NCBI RefSeq assembly: GCF_019458025.1
Contig: NZ_JAHZUY010000009.1
Coordinates: 1 to 36,389, forward strand
Length of the DNA stretch: 36,389 nucleotides
Source of the DNA: Caldovatus aquaticus
GTDB taxonomy: Bacteria; Pseudomonadota; Alphaproteobacteria; Acetobacterales; Acetobacteraceae
Direction: 5' to 3'
Below the pieces are notes generated by a model, which worked only from the letters and a program-made list of their open reading frames with translations, ran no database searches and was not told where the DNA came from. Positions within the stretch are counted from its first letter, which is position 1. Each line of letters opens with the position of its first letter. Positions 1 to 8,361 of the stretch are shown piece after piece. The translations under genes were made by a program, and so were the position numbers.

Positions 1-764
1 GGTCTTCGCCCCTCGTTGGCCCCTTCCCCGGCGGGGGGGGGCGGGCCCGCCGCCGCGGCGGCGACTCCGAGATGGCGTTCGATCAGCGCGGGCGAGCGCA
101 GGAGCGCCTCGCTCGCGCCGAGATGAACCAGCCGGCCGCGCTCCAGGATCGCGGCGCGGTCGGTGATGGGCAGGACCTGGCGCGCGTGCTGCTCGACGAG
201 GATGGCCGCCGTGCCCTCCGCCCGCGTCATCCGCCGGATCGCCCCGAGCAGCCCCTGCGCCACGACGGGCGCCAGCCCCTCCAGCGGCTCGTCGAGCAGC
301 AGGAGGCGCGGGTTGAGCATCAGCGCGCGCCCCATCGCCAGCATCTGCTGCTCCCCGCCCGAGAGGGAGGAGCCGAGGGTGCGCCGCCGCTCCTCGAGGC
401 GCGGGAACAATTCATAGACGCGCCGCAGAGTCCAGGGGCCGCCGGGGCGCGCCACGGCGGTCAGGTTCTCCTCGACGGTGAGGGAGCGGAACACGTTGCG
501 CTCCTGCGGCACCCAGCCGAGGCCGAGCGCGGCGCGGCGCTCGCTCGCGAGGCGCGTGATCTCCCGGCCGGCGAACCGGAGCCGGCCGCGGAAGAGGCGG
601 GCCGCGCCCATCACCGTCGCGACCAGCGTCGTCTTGCCGGCGCCGTTGCGGCCGAGCAGGGCCAGCGCCTCGCCCTCCGCCACCTCGAGGCTCACCTCGT
701 GCAGCGCCAGCGCGGCGCCGTGGCCGGCGGAGACACCCTCCAGCCGCAGCAGGGGCTCAGGCAT
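1..764 (-). CDS. livF: Branched-chain amino acid ABC transporter ATPase LivF (3' end off the window)
   Basis: Second ATPase of a Liv-type importer; it hydrolyses ATP on the cytoplasmic side of the LivHM channel. The minus-strand frame opens at ATG 764 and stays open to the left edge (254 codons, already the normal length of about 235-240 residues plus an Ala/Pro/Gly-rich tail), so only the stop is missing. Visible motifs: Walker A GRNGAGKTT (38-46), Q-loop region WVPQERNVF, signature LSGGEQQM, Walker B LLLLDEPLEGLAP, and the switch histidine in VEQHARQ. The LivF-typical 'LDEPLEGLAP' helps separate it from LivG. Its start overlaps the end of livG by 8 bases, so it is the last gene of the livKHMGF operon. 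The family is certain; the substrate (Leu/Ile/Val, or another small amino acid or amide) cannot be read from the sequence. Confidence 0.92.
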   Translation of the reverse strand, partial: MPEPLLRLEGVSAGHGAALALHEVSLEVAEGEALALLGRNGAGKTTLVATVMGAARLFRGRLRFAGREITRLASERRAALGLGWVPQERNVFRSLTVEENLTAVARPGGPWTLRRVYELFPRLEERRRTLGSSLSGGEQQMLAMGRALMLNPRLLLLDEPLEGLAPVVAQGLLGAIRRMTRAEGTAAILVEQHARQVLPITDRAAILERGRLVHLGASEALLRSPALIERHLGVAAAAAGPPPPAGEGANEGRR

Positions 765-1521
765 GGGCCGCGGCCTCGCCGAGATAGACCTCGCGCACGC
801 GCGGATCGCGCGCCACCGCCTCCGGCGTGCCCTCGGCCAGCACCCTGCCCTGGGCGAGCACGGTGATGCGCTCGGCGAAGCGGAAGACGAGGTCCATGTC
901 GTGCTCGATCAGTAGCACCGTCACCGCGCGCGGCAGGGCGGCGACGGCCTCCAGCACCTCGCGGCTCTCCTCCGGCGGCACGCCGGCGGCGGGCTCGTCG
1001 AGCAGCAGGACGCGGGGCTTCAGCGCCAGGGCGAGCGCGATCTCGAGCAGGCGCTGCCGGCCATAGGCGAGGTCGCGCGTGGGCGCCGCCATCTCGGCCG
1101 GCGCGAAGCGCAGGCGCGCGAGCAGCGCGGCGGCCTCCTCCGCCAGCGCCCGGTGGGCGCGCACGGGCCGCCACCAGCGCGCGGTCAGCCCCTCGCGCTC
1201 GGCGAGGGCGAGGGTGACGGCCTCGATCGGGGCCAGGTCGGGGAAGAGCTGGTTGATCTGGAAGGTGCGGGCGAGGCCGCGCTTCACGCGCAGGTGCTGC
1301 GGCAAGGCCGTGACGTCCCGCCCCTCCAGCAGCACCGCGCCCGCGCCGGGGCGGATCGCGCCGGTGAGCAGGTTGACGAGGGTGGTCTTGCCCGCCCCGT
1401 TCGGCCCGATCAGCGCGTGGCGCGACCCCGGCGCGAGGGCGAGCGAGACGCCGTCCACCGCGGCGAAGCCGCCGAAACGGCGGGTGAGGCCGCGGGTCTC
1501 GAGCGCGGCGGGCGCCGTCAC
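757..1521 (-). CDS. livG: Branched-chain amino acid ABC transporter ATPase LivG
   Basis: First ATPase of the Liv importer, 254 residues, the usual LivG length. Walker A GPNGAGKTT lies at residues 39-47, the Q-loop in FQINQLF, Walker B in VLLLDEPAAG, the switch His in LIEHDMDLVF, and the C-terminal sequence includes 'EGTPEAVARDPRVREVYLG', which is a LivG hallmark. The start is GTG (1521-1519), overlapping the livM stop as GTGA, a translational-coupling arrangement; the 3' end overlaps livF by 8 bases. It is expected to pair with LivF as an ATPase heterodimer on the inner face of the membrane. Confidence 0.94.
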   Translation of the reverse strand: MTAPAALETRGLTRRFGGFAAVDGVSLALAPGSRHALIGPNGAGKTTLVNLLTGAIRPGAGAVLLEGRDVTALPQHLRVKRGLARTFQINQLFPDLAPIEAVTLALAEREGLTARWWRPVRAHRALAEEAAALLARLRFAPAEMAAPTRDLAYGRQRLLEIALALALKPRVLLLDEPAAGVPPEESREVLEAVAALPRAVTVLLIEHDMDLVFRFAERITVLAQGRVLAEGTPEAVARDPRVREVYLGEAAAHA

Positions 1522-2537
1522 GCCCCGCCCCCGCCGCGGCGGGCGAGGAGCCGCGCCCGCCCCGCCGCCAGCAGCCCGAGCAGCCCGCCGCGACCGGCGA
1601 TGGCGAGCACCACCAGCGCCGCGCCGATCCAGAACTGCCAGAACTGCGGCGTCATCTCCGACAGCACCTGGTGCGCGACCACGAAGGCCGCGGCGCCGAG
1701 CAGCCCGCCGTAGAGGCGGCCGAGCCCGCCCAGCACCAGCATCAGCAGCCCCTCGGCCGAGCGCTGGAAGGCGAGGACGTCGAGCGAGACGAACTGCGTC
1801 GTCTGCGCGAGCAGCGCCCCCGCGGCGCCGGCATAGGCGCCGGCCAGCACATAGGCCGCGACCAGGCGCGCGCGCACCGGCGTCCCGAGCGCGTGCATGC
1901 GCCGCGCATTGGCGCGGATGCCGCGCAGCGCGAGGCCGAAGGGCGAGGAGACCACGAGCCGCGCCAGCAGGAACAGCAGGACCAGCACCGCGAGGCTGTA
2001 GAGGAAGGCGGTGCGCCCGAACAGGTCGAAGCGCCAGAGGCCGAGCACGGGCCAGATCTCCACGCCCTGCAGCCCGTCGGCGCCGCCGGTGACGGGGGCC
2101 GCCTTGTTCGCCGCCTCGTAGAGCATCAGGCCGAGGCCGAGCGTCACCATCAGCCCGGCGAGATCCCCGCCGCGCAGCACCAGCGGCGCGGTGACGAGGC
2201 CGAGCAGCGCCGCCGCGGCGGCGGCGAGCAGCAATCCGGAGAGCGGCTCCCCCCAGCCATGCACGGCGAGGAGGCCGGCCGTGTAGGCGCCGAGCCCGAA
2301 GAAGGCGGCCTGGCCGAGCGTCACCACCCCCGCATAGCCGACGAGCAGATCGAGCGAGAGGGCGAACAGCGCCGCGATCGCCACCTGCGACAGCAGCGGC
2401 AGGTAGTCGGGAAAGGCGAGGTAGGCGGCGGGCCAGGCGGCCCAGAACAGCCCCTCCGCGGCGAGCCCCCAGCGGCCCCGCGAGGCCCGTCCCACTCGCG
2501 CCGGGGCCGCCGCGGCGAGGGTCCCGCCGCCGCTCAT
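1518..2537 (-). CDS. livM: Branched-chain amino acid ABC transporter permease LivM
   Basis: One of the two membrane subunits of the Liv importer, 339 residues. The open frame extends much further upstream, but the ATG at 2537 is chosen because it forms an ATGA overlap with the livH stop and gives the family length. After a short cytoplasmic N-terminus there are about eight or nine hydrophobic segments. The LivM-specific stretch 'GYAGVVTLGQAAFFGLGAY' (near residues 65-85) is intact, as is the later 'RGIRANARRMHALG' loop, the EAA-like contact site for the ATPases. The C-terminus ends in an Arg/Gly-rich tail. Substrate class is inferred from the family only. Confidence 0.93.
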   Translation of the reverse strand: MSGGGTLAAAAPARVGRASRGRWGLAAEGLFWAAWPAAYLAFPDYLPLLSQVAIAALFALSLDLLVGYAGVVTLGQAAFFGLGAYTAGLLAVHGWGEPLSGLLLAAAAAALLGLVTAPLVLRGGDLAGLMVTLGLGLMLYEAANKAAPVTGGADGLQGVEIWPVLGLWRFDLFGRTAFLYSLAVLVLLFLLARLVVSSPFGLALRGIRANARRMHALGTPVRARLVAAYVLAGAYAGAAGALLAQTTQFVSLDVLAFQRSAEGLLMLVLGGLGRLYGGLLGAAAFVVAHQVLSEMTPQFWQFWIGAALVVLAIAGRGGLLGLLAAGRARLLARRGGGGA

Positions 2538-3400
2538 CGCGCCGCGCTCCGCGCCAGCAGGCCCTGCGGGCGCAGCAGCAGCAGCACGACCATCGCGGTG
2601 TAGATCACGAAGGCGCCGACCTCCGGCAGGTAGTACTTGCCGGCCACGTCCACCACGCCGAGCAGCAGCGCGGCGAGGAACGGCCCGAGGATCGTGTTCG
2701 CCCCGCCCACCGCGACCACGATCAGGAAATAGACCATGTACTTCAGCGGGAAGGTCGGATCGAGCCCGAGCACCTCCACCCCCAGCGCGCCGCCGAGGCC
2801 GGCGAGCCCCGATCCCACCGCGAAGGTGACGGCGAAGATGCGGTCCACCGGGATGCCGAGGCCGCGCGCCACCACCGCGTCGTCCACCGCCGCGCGCAGC
2901 CGGCTGCCGAAGCGCGTGCGCACCAGGCCGAGATGCAGCGCGAGCACGATCGCGCCGCACAGCGCGATCAGGAACAGGCGGTAGACGCCGACCGTGGCGA
3001 GCCCGTCGCCGATCGCGATCCGCCCCTGCAGCCAGGGGGGCAGGGCGATGAGCTGCTGCCGCGCCCCCATCAGCCAGTCCACCGCCGCCGAGGCCATGAA
3101 GACGAGGCCGATCGAGAACAGCACCTGGTCGAGATGGTCGCGCCCGTAGAGCCAGCGGTAGAGGGTGCGCTCCAGCACCGCCCCGAGCAGGGCCGCGGAC
3201 AGCGCGGCCGCCGCGAGGCAGGCGAGGAACGGCACGCCATGGCGGTTCAGCAGCAGGACGCAGACGTAGCCGCCCGCCATGCCGAAGGCGCCGTGCGCCA
3301 GGTTGACGAAGTTCATCAGCCCGAGCGTCACCGACAGGCCGCAGGCCAGCACGAAGAGCAGCATGCCGCTGGCGACGCCATCCAGCAGGACGGTCAGCAT
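2534..3400 (-). CDS. livH: Branched-chain amino acid ABC transporter permease LivH
   Basis: The second membrane subunit of the Liv importer, 288 residues, mostly hydrophobic with about eight predicted spans. The N-terminal 'GLSVTLGLMNFVNLAHGAF' and the cytoplasmic 'RLRAAVDDAVVARGLGIPVDRIFAVTFA' contact loop are typical of LivH, which is what separates it from LivM. It starts at ATG 3400, 24 bases after the stop of the binding-protein gene, and overlaps livM by 4 bases. It belongs to the operon livK-H-M-G-F read leftward. Confidence 0.94.
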   Translation of the reverse strand: MLTVLLDGVASGMLLFVLACGLSVTLGLMNFVNLAHGAFGMAGGYVCVLLLNRHGVPFLACLAAAALSAALLGAVLERTLYRWLYGRDHLDQVLFSIGLVFMASAAVDWLMGARQQLIALPPWLQGRIAIGDGLATVGVYRLFLIALCGAIVLALHLGLVRTRFGSRLRAAVDDAVVARGLGIPVDRIFAVTFAVGSGLAGLGGALGVEVLGLDPTFPLKYMVYFLIVVAVGGANTILGPFLAALLLGVVDVAGKYYLPEVGAFVIYTAMVVLLLLRPQGLLARSAAR

Positions 3401-3424
3401 GGCGGGAGGCAGGCGCGACCGCGC

Positions 3425-4627
3425 TCAGGTGCCCGGGTCGCGCACCTGCGCGATGCGGTCGAACTCGATGTTCCAGAGCTGGCCGTCGCGCCGCTCCACC
3501 CGGCGGATGTAGATGTCCTGCACGATGTCGCGCGTGTTGGCATCTATCGTCACCGGCCCGCGCGGGCTGGTCCAGGACAGGCCCTTCATGGCGGCGAGCA
3601 GCCGGTCCCCCTCGGTCGCGCCGCCGGTGCGCTTCAGCCCTTCCGCGATCAGGTGCATCCCGTCCCAGCCGCCGACGGCCATGAAGTTGGGCCGCGCATC
3701 GGGCGCGACCTGCCGGTAGGCGGCGAGGAAGGCGCGGTTCTCCTCGCTGTCGTGCGCGGCCGAGTAGTGGTGGCTGGTGATGACGCCGATGGCGGGCTCG
3801 CCCATGTCGTTCAGGATGTCGTCGTCGGTCAGGTCGCCGGTGCCGATCAGGCGGATGCCGGCCTCCCTCAGCCCGCGCTCGGCGAACTGCTTCATCGCCG
3901 CCGCGCCCTCGCCGGAGGGGACGAAGACGAACAGCGCCTGCGGCTTCGCGTCGTGCACGCGCTGCAGGAAGGGCGCGTAGTCCGGGTTGCGCAGCGGCGT
4001 GCGCAGCTCGAGCGGCACCTGCCCGCCGGCGGCGGTGAAGCGCTGCTTGAAGGCGCGCTCCGCGTCGAGGCCGGGGGCGTAGTCCGTCACCAGCGTCGCG
4101 CAGGTGCGGATGCCGTTGCGCGCCGCCCAGTCGGCGATCGGCATCGTCGCCTGCGGCAGCGTGAAGCTGGTGCGCAGGATGTAGGGCGAGCGCTGGACGA
4201 TGGCGCTGGTCGCCGCCGCCATCACCACCATCGGCACCCTGGCCTCGGTCGCGATCGGCGCGGCGGCGAGGGCGAGCGGGGTCAGGCCGAAGCCGGCAAG
4301 GACGCGCACGCGCTCGCGCACCACCAGCTCCTGCGCCAGGCGGCGGGTGATGTCGGGGGCGATGCCGGTGTCGTCGCGCAGCAGCACCTCGACGCGCCGG
4401 CCGCCGAAGCTCCCGCCGTGGGCGCGGAGATAGGCGCGCACCGCCGCCTCGACCTGGCGGCCGGTGGAGGCGAAGGGCCCGGTCATGGGAAGGATCAGGC
4501 CGATCCGCGCCGTCTCGCCCGCCTCCTGCGCCGCCGCGCGCCGCTGCCCGCCCGGGGCGGCGCCTGCCGCCACCGCCGCGCCCCCGGCGAGGATCAGGCC
4601 GCGCCGTGTCGTGCTCGCCCGCATCAT
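3425..4627 (-). CDS. Periplasmic amino acid-binding protein of the Liv importer
   Basis: Type I periplasmic binding protein of the LivJ/LivK class, 400 residues, which would deliver substrate to LivHM. A twin-arginine-like signal peptide (TTRRGLILAGGAAVAAGA, ending near AAAQE) opens the protein, followed by the family start 'ARIGLILPMTGPFASTGRQVE'. Further typical blocks are 'DDTGIAPDITRRLAQELV', 'RDIVQDIYIRRVERRDGQL' near the C-terminus. Two Met codons are adjacent; the Shine-Dalgarno GGAGG sits only 2 bases from the first (4627) and 5 from the second (4624), so 4624 may be the real start. First gene of the operon; ligand not predictable. Many Acetobacteraceae carry several such systems for amino acids, amides or aromatic acids. 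Confidence 0.9.
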   Translation of the reverse strand: MMRASTTRRGLILAGGAAVAAGAAPGGQRRAAAQEAGETARIGLILPMTGPFASTGRQVEAAVRAYLRAHGGSFGGRRVEVLLRDDTGIAPDITRRLAQELVVRERVRVLAGFGLTPLALAAAPIATEARVPMVVMAAATSAIVQRSPYILRTSFTLPQATMPIADWAARNGIRTCATLVTDYAPGLDAERAFKQRFTAAGGQVPLELRTPLRNPDYAPFLQRVHDAKPQALFVFVPSGEGAAAMKQFAERGLREAGIRLIGTGDLTDDDILNDMGEPAIGVITSHHYSAAHDSEENRAFLAAYRQVAPDARPNFMAVGGWDGMHLIAEGLKRTGGATEGDRLLAAMKGLSWTSPRGPVTIDANTRDIVQDIYIRRVERRDGQLWNIEFDRIAQVRDPGT

Positions 4628-4766
4628 TTCCTCCGCTCCCTCGCCCCGCCGCGCCTCGGCGCCCCTTCCGGCCGATTCCGCTCCGCGCGGTGCTTCGCCG
4701 GAGGGCTATCGGCCGGCGCGGCGCAGGACAAGGCCCGGCGAGCGCGAGGCCCGCCCCGCCGCCCGC

Positions 4767-4973
4767 TCAGCGCTTCGGCACCCAGACGTCGCCCAGCTTG
4801 CGGTAGCTGCGCTTCACGGCCGCCCAGGCGATGCGGTGCAGGGTGGCCTCGTCGGCCTCCCCGCCCCGCGCCGCCCAGGCGTTGTTGAAGGCGGCGCGGT
4901 AGATGTCCTGCGCGTGCTCCGGCAGGACGCGGCGCACGCTCGGCGGCAGGTCGGCATTGCTCGCATAGGGCAT
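4767..4973 (-). CDS. chaB: ChaB-family small protein
   Basis: A 68-residue protein matching the ChaB domain (named after the E. coli protein adjacent to the ChaA cation antiporter). Diagnostic features are 'LPPSVRRVLPEHAQDIYRAAFNNAW', a central 'A.LHRIAWAAVKRSY.K.GD.W', and a Lys-Arg end. Most of the much longer open frame around it is not coding; the start at 4973 is supported by a GGAGGG Shine-Dalgarno a few bases upstream. It lies 23 bases downstream of the stress gene at 4997-5851, on the same strand, and is probably cotranscribed with it. The cellular role of ChaB proteins is poorly known; association with stress genes is common. Confidence 0.85.
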   Translation of the reverse strand: MPYASNADLPPSVRRVLPEHAQDIYRAAFNNAWAARGGEADEATLHRIAWAAVKRSYRKLGDVWVPKR

Positions 4974-4996
4974 CGCACGCCCTCCGCCGCGCGCCC

Positions 4997-5851
4997 TCAG
5001 TGCGACATCAGCACCGGGACCGTCATCTGCCGCAGGAGGGTGCGCGTGACCCCGCCGAGCACCAGCTCGCGCAGGCGGGAATGGCCGTAGGCGCCGACCA
5101 CGAGCAGGTCGGCCGAGAGTTCCGCGGCGCGGTTCAGCAGCAGATCGGCGTCCGGCACCTCGGGGGCGACCACCTGCTCGGCCTCCACCCGCAGCCCGTG
5201 GCGTGCGAGGTGCAGGGCGATGTCGGCGCCCGGCTGCTCGCCATGGCCGCCCGGCGTCGTGTCCGGGTTGGCCACCAGCACGGTCGCCGCGGCGGCGCGC
5301 GCGATCAGCGGCAGCGCGTCGTTCACCGCGCGCGCCGCCTCGCGGCTCGCGTTCCAGCCGATCAGCACCCGTCGGCCGACCGTCTCGAAGCGCCCGGCAT
5401 AGGGGACGAGGAGCGCCGGCCGGCCGGAGCCGAACAGCACCGACTCGATGACCGCGCCGGCCCCGGCGGGACCGCCGCCCTCCGGGTCCTCCTGGCCGAG
5501 GATCGCGAGGTCGGCGTAGCGCGCGTGCAGCGCCACCACGTCGGGGGCGCTGCCCTCGACCATCCGCCACTCCCCCTTGGCGAGACCCTCGCGCTGCAGA
5601 TGCTCGCGGAATTCGGCCTCGACCCGCGCCGCCTCGGCGAGCGCGTCCTGGCGCATCCGCTCGATCAGCTCGGCGAACGCCGCGCCGCCGCCGCTCGCAT
5701 CGCCGGCGACCAGCAGCGGCAGCGCGACGTCCACGACGAAGAGGCCCGCGAGGTGGGCGTCGTGCTCCCGCGCCAGCGTAGCCGCCACGCGCAGCCGCGT
5801 CCTCGACTGCTCCGTCGCGTCGAGGTGGACCAGGATGTCCTTGAGCGCCAT
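4997..5851 (-). CDS. Tandem universal stress protein (UspA family)
   Basis: A 284-residue cytoplasmic protein with two Usp domains. The first (about 1-150) begins 'MALKDILVHLDATEQSRTRLRVA'; the second (about 155-284) begins 'VLIGWNASREAARAVNDALP' and ends with the ATP-binding signature G-x2-G-x9-G in 'GAYGHSRLRELVLGGVTRT'. The ATG at 5851 is preferred over an upstream Met at 5881 because a purine-rich GGGAGAGGAC stretch sits just before it and the Usp fold starts there. A promoter with an FNR/FixK-type box lies upstream (5910-5958), which fits the known control of many usp genes by low oxygen. chaB follows 23 bases downstream. Confidence 0.9.
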   Translation of the reverse strand: MALKDILVHLDATEQSRTRLRVAATLAREHDAHLAGLFVVDVALPLLVAGDASGGGAAFAELIERMRQDALAEAARVEAEFREHLQREGLAKGEWRMVEGSAPDVVALHARYADLAILGQEDPEGGGPAGAGAVIESVLFGSGRPALLVPYAGRFETVGRRVLIGWNASREAARAVNDALPLIARAAAATVLVANPDTTPGGHGEQPGADIALHLARHGLRVEAEQVVAPEVPDADLLLNRAAELSADLLVVGAYGHSRLRELVLGGVTRTLLRQMTVPVLMSH

Positions 5852-5909
5852 CGTCCTCTCCCTGTCCTCTCCCTGCTGCACCGCCGCCCTCCGCCGCGAA
5901 GCGTCGAAC

Positions 5910-5958
5910 GGTTGCCGTTATCGCGCCGCCGGCGCGGAACGGTCTTGACGCGAATCAA
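5910..5958 (-). promoter_or_regulatory. Predicted FNR/FixK-type class II promoter of the usp-chaB unit
   Basis: Read on the minus strand, positions 5958-5945 are TTGATTCGCGTCAA, a near-perfect FNR/FixK box (consensus TTGAT-N4-ATCAA, one mismatch). A -10-like GATAAC lies at 5922-5917. If that hexamer occupies -12 to -7, the transcript starts near 5910 and the box is centred exactly at -41.5, the standard position for class II activation by FNR/CRP-family proteins. The box overlaps the stop codon of the upstream aldo/keto reductase gene. The predicted untranslated leader is about 59 bases. Confidence 0.65.
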
Positions 5959-6920
5959 GTTTCCGGCGCCGCGGCGCTGGCCGCATCCAGCGCCGCCACC
6001 GCCGCGGCGTCGAGCGTGAGGTCGGCGGCCCGCACCAGCTCGCGCAGCTGCTCCGGCGTGGTCGCGCTGGCGATCGGGGCGGTGACGCCCGGCTTCGCGA
6101 GCAGCCAGGCCAGCGCCACCTGCGCCGGGCTCGCCCCGTACTGCGCCGCCACCCGGTCGAGCGCCGCCAGCACCCGCATGCCGCGCGCCGTCATGTACTT
6201 CGCCACGCTGCGCCGGCCGCGCGGGCTCTTGTCGAGGTCCGCCTCGGTCCGGTACTTGCCGGTGAGGAACCCCGCCGCCAGCGCGAAGTAGGGGATCACC
6301 CCGAGCCCCTGCTCGCGGCAGAGCGGCAGCAGGTCGGCCTCGATCGCGCGCTCCATCAGGTTGTAGTGCGGCTGCAGGCTCTCGTAGCGCGGCAGGCCGT
6401 GCTTCGCGCTCGCCTCGAGCGCCGCCCTGAGGCGCGGCGCGGTGTAGTTGGAGGCGCCGATCGCCCGCACCTTGCCCTGCTCGATCAGCCGGGCGAAGGC
6501 GCCGAGCGTCTCCTCGATCGGCACCTCCGGATCGTCGCGGTGGGCCTGGTAGAGGTCGATCCGCTCCACCCCCAGCCGGCGCAGCGAGTCCTCCGCCGCC
6601 TGCGCGATCCAGGACGGCGAGAGCCCCTTGCCGCGGCCCGGCATCTCCATCCCGCACTTGGTCAGGATCAGCACCTCGTCGCGCATCCCCGGCCGCGCCC
6701 GGAGCCAGGCGCCGATCACGCTTTCCGATTCGCCGCCCGAATGGCCGGGAACCCAGGTCGAATAGACGTCCGCGGTGTCGATCGCGTTCAGCCCCGCCTC
6801 GACGGCGGCGTCGAGCAGCCGGAAGGAGGCCGCCTGGTCCACGGTCCAGCCGAACACGTTGCCGCCGAGGATCACCGGCGGCACCTCCAGGCCCGATCGC
6901 CCCAATGGCCGCTTGCGCAT
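5955..6920 (-). CDS. Aldo/keto reductase
   Basis: A 321-residue NADPH-dependent oxidoreductase with a TIM-barrel fold. The catalytic tetrad is visible as D48 and Y53 (in IDTADVYS), K88 (LTKCG) and H127 (YQAHRDDP). The N-terminus 'RPLGRSGLEVPPVILGGNVFGW' is typical of the YajO/Tas-like group, and the C-terminal 'IASATTPEQLRELVRA' is the NADP-binding loop region. The start at ATG 6920 gives the family length; the open frame upstream of it is low-complexity and not conserved-looking. The substrate is unknown. Its 3' end contains the FNR-like box of the downstream usp gene. Confidence 0.9.
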   Translation of the reverse strand: MRKRPLGRSGLEVPPVILGGNVFGWTVDQAASFRLLDAAVEAGLNAIDTADVYSTWVPGHSGGESESVIGAWLRARPGMRDEVLILTKCGMEMPGRGKGLSPSWIAQAAEDSLRRLGVERIDLYQAHRDDPEVPIEETLGAFARLIEQGKVRAIGASNYTAPRLRAALEASAKHGLPRYESLQPHYNLMERAIEADLLPLCREQGLGVIPYFALAAGFLTGKYRTEADLDKSPRGRRSVAKYMTARGMRVLAALDRVAAQYGASPAQVALAWLLAKPGVTAPIASATTPEQLRELVRAADLTLDAAAVAALDAASAAAPET

Positions 6921-7041
6921 GGCCCGCCCTCCTCTCCTCCGTGCGCGGCCGAGCTTGCCGCGCCCGCCGCCCGCCCGCCAGCCCCCGGCCGGGGCGCCCG
7001 CGGCTTTCCCGGGAGCGGTGTGGGGTCTAAACCGCGGGGCC

Positions 7042-8229
7042 ATGAGCCGCCGTCCTCCGCACGCGCCCGAGCCCGCCCCGGCCCTGGTCAGCACCACCGA
7101 CGACCTCGCCGCCCTCTGCGCCCGCCTGCGCGCCGAGCCCTTCGTCGCCGTCGACACCGAGTTCATGCGCGAGCGCACCTACTGGCCCGAGCTCTGCGTC
7201 GTCCAGCTCGCCGGCGAGCGCGAGGTGGCGGTGATCGACGCGCTCGCCCCGGGGCTCGACCTCGCCCCGCTCGGCGCGCTGCTCGCCGACCGCGCCGTCA
7301 CCAAGGTGTTCCACGCTGCCCGCCAGGACGTGGAGATCTTCCTGCTGCGGTTCGGCGCCGTCCCGACCCCGCTGTTCGACACCCAGGTCGCCGCCATGGT
7401 GGCCGGCTTCGGCGACCAGGTGAGCTACGACGCCCTCGCCCGCGCGCTCGCCGGCGCGCACATTGACAAGGCCCACCGCTTCAGCGACTGGTCGGCGCGG
7501 CCGCTCTCGCCCGCCCAGATCGCCTACGCCGCCGCCGACGTGACCCACCTGCGGCGCATCTACACCGCGCTCACCGCGCGGCTCGAGCGCGAGGGCCGGC
7601 TCGAATGGGTGGCGGAGGAGATGGCCGTGCTCGCCGACCCCGCCACCTACCGCACCGATCCCGAGACCGCCTGGGAGCGCCTGAAGCCCCGCACCACGAA
7701 CCGCCGCTTCCTCGGCGTGCTGCGCGCGGTCGCGGCGTGGCGCGAGCGCGAGGCGCAGCGCCTCAACATCCCGCGCCAGCGGCTGGTGAAGGACGAGACG
7801 CTGCTCGAGATCGCCGCCACCATGCCGGAGACGCCGGCCGAGCTCGCCCGCGCGCGCGGCATCACCGAGGGCTTCGCCCGGGGCAAGACCGGCGCCTCGC
7901 TGCTCGCCGCGGTGCGCGCCGCCAAGGCCCTGCCGGAGTCCGAGCTGCCGGAGGCGCCGCGCGAGCGCCGCGGCCCGGCGCCCTCGCCCGCGCTCGTCGC
8001 GCTGCTCAAGGTGCTGCTCGCGGCGAAGAGCGAGGAGAGCCACGTCGCGCCGAGGCTGCTCGCGAGCAGCGAGGATCTCGACCGGCTCGCCGCCGGCGAG
8101 GAGGAGGACATCCCGGCGCTGCACGGCTGGCGCCGCGCGGTGTTCGGCGAGGCGGCGCTGGCGCTGAAGGCCGGTCGCCTCGCCCTCGGCGTCGAGGAGC
8201 GGCGGGTGAAACTGATCCCGGTGGACTGA
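7042..8229 (+). CDS. rnd: Ribonuclease D
   Basis: A 395-residue 3'-5' exoribonuclease involved in tRNA 3' maturation. The DEDDy active site is complete: D38 and E40 in FVAVDTEF, the third acid in FHAARQDVEIF, and the Tyr/Asp pair in YAAADVTHLRRIY. An HRDC domain follows ('AWREREAQRLNIPRQRLVKDETLLEIA'), then a second helical region to the C-terminus, as in alphaproteobacterial RNase D. The start ATG 7042 lies at the right distance before the first conserved block; longer in-frame extension upstream would run into the opposite aldo/keto reductase gene. A strong hairpin follows the stop. Confidence 0.95.
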   Translation: MSRRPPHAPEPAPALVSTTDDLAALCARLRAEPFVAVDTEFMRERTYWPELCVVQLAGEREVAVIDALAPGLDLAPLGALLADRAVTKVFHAARQDVEIFLLRFGAVPTPLFDTQVAAMVAGFGDQVSYDALARALAGAHIDKAHRFSDWSARPLSPAQIAYAAADVTHLRRIYTALTARLEREGRLEWVAEEMAVLADPATYRTDPETAWERLKPRTTNRRFLGVLRAVAAWREREAQRLNIPRQRLVKDETLLEIAATMPETPAELARARGITEGFARGKTGASLLAAVRAAKALPESELPEAPRERRGPAPSPALVALLKVLLAAKSEESHVAPRLLASSEDLDRLAAGEEEDIPALHGWRRAVFGEAALALKAGRLALGVEERRVKLIPVD

Positions 8230-8235
8230 GCGGCG

Positions 8236-8277
8236 GGCGGCACGCGCGCCGCGGAACGGGACGCCGCGCGTGCCGCC
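8236..8277. terminator. Perfect 12-bp hairpin after rnd
   Basis: Positions 8236-8247 (GGCGGCACGCGC) are perfectly complementary to 8266-8277 with an 18-base loop. It begins 7 bases after the rnd stop, in the gap between two convergent genes. Only a weak T-rich stretch (GCTTTGCT) follows, so it could be a terminator for rnd or simply a stabilising 3' structure; it can act in either direction. Confidence 0.6.
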
Positions 8278-8361
8278 GTCACCGCTTTGCTCGCCGCGCC
8301 GGCGGGGAAGCCGCCGCCCCCGCGTCCCGTCCGGGCTGCGCCTTGCGCCGGCGGCGCCCAG

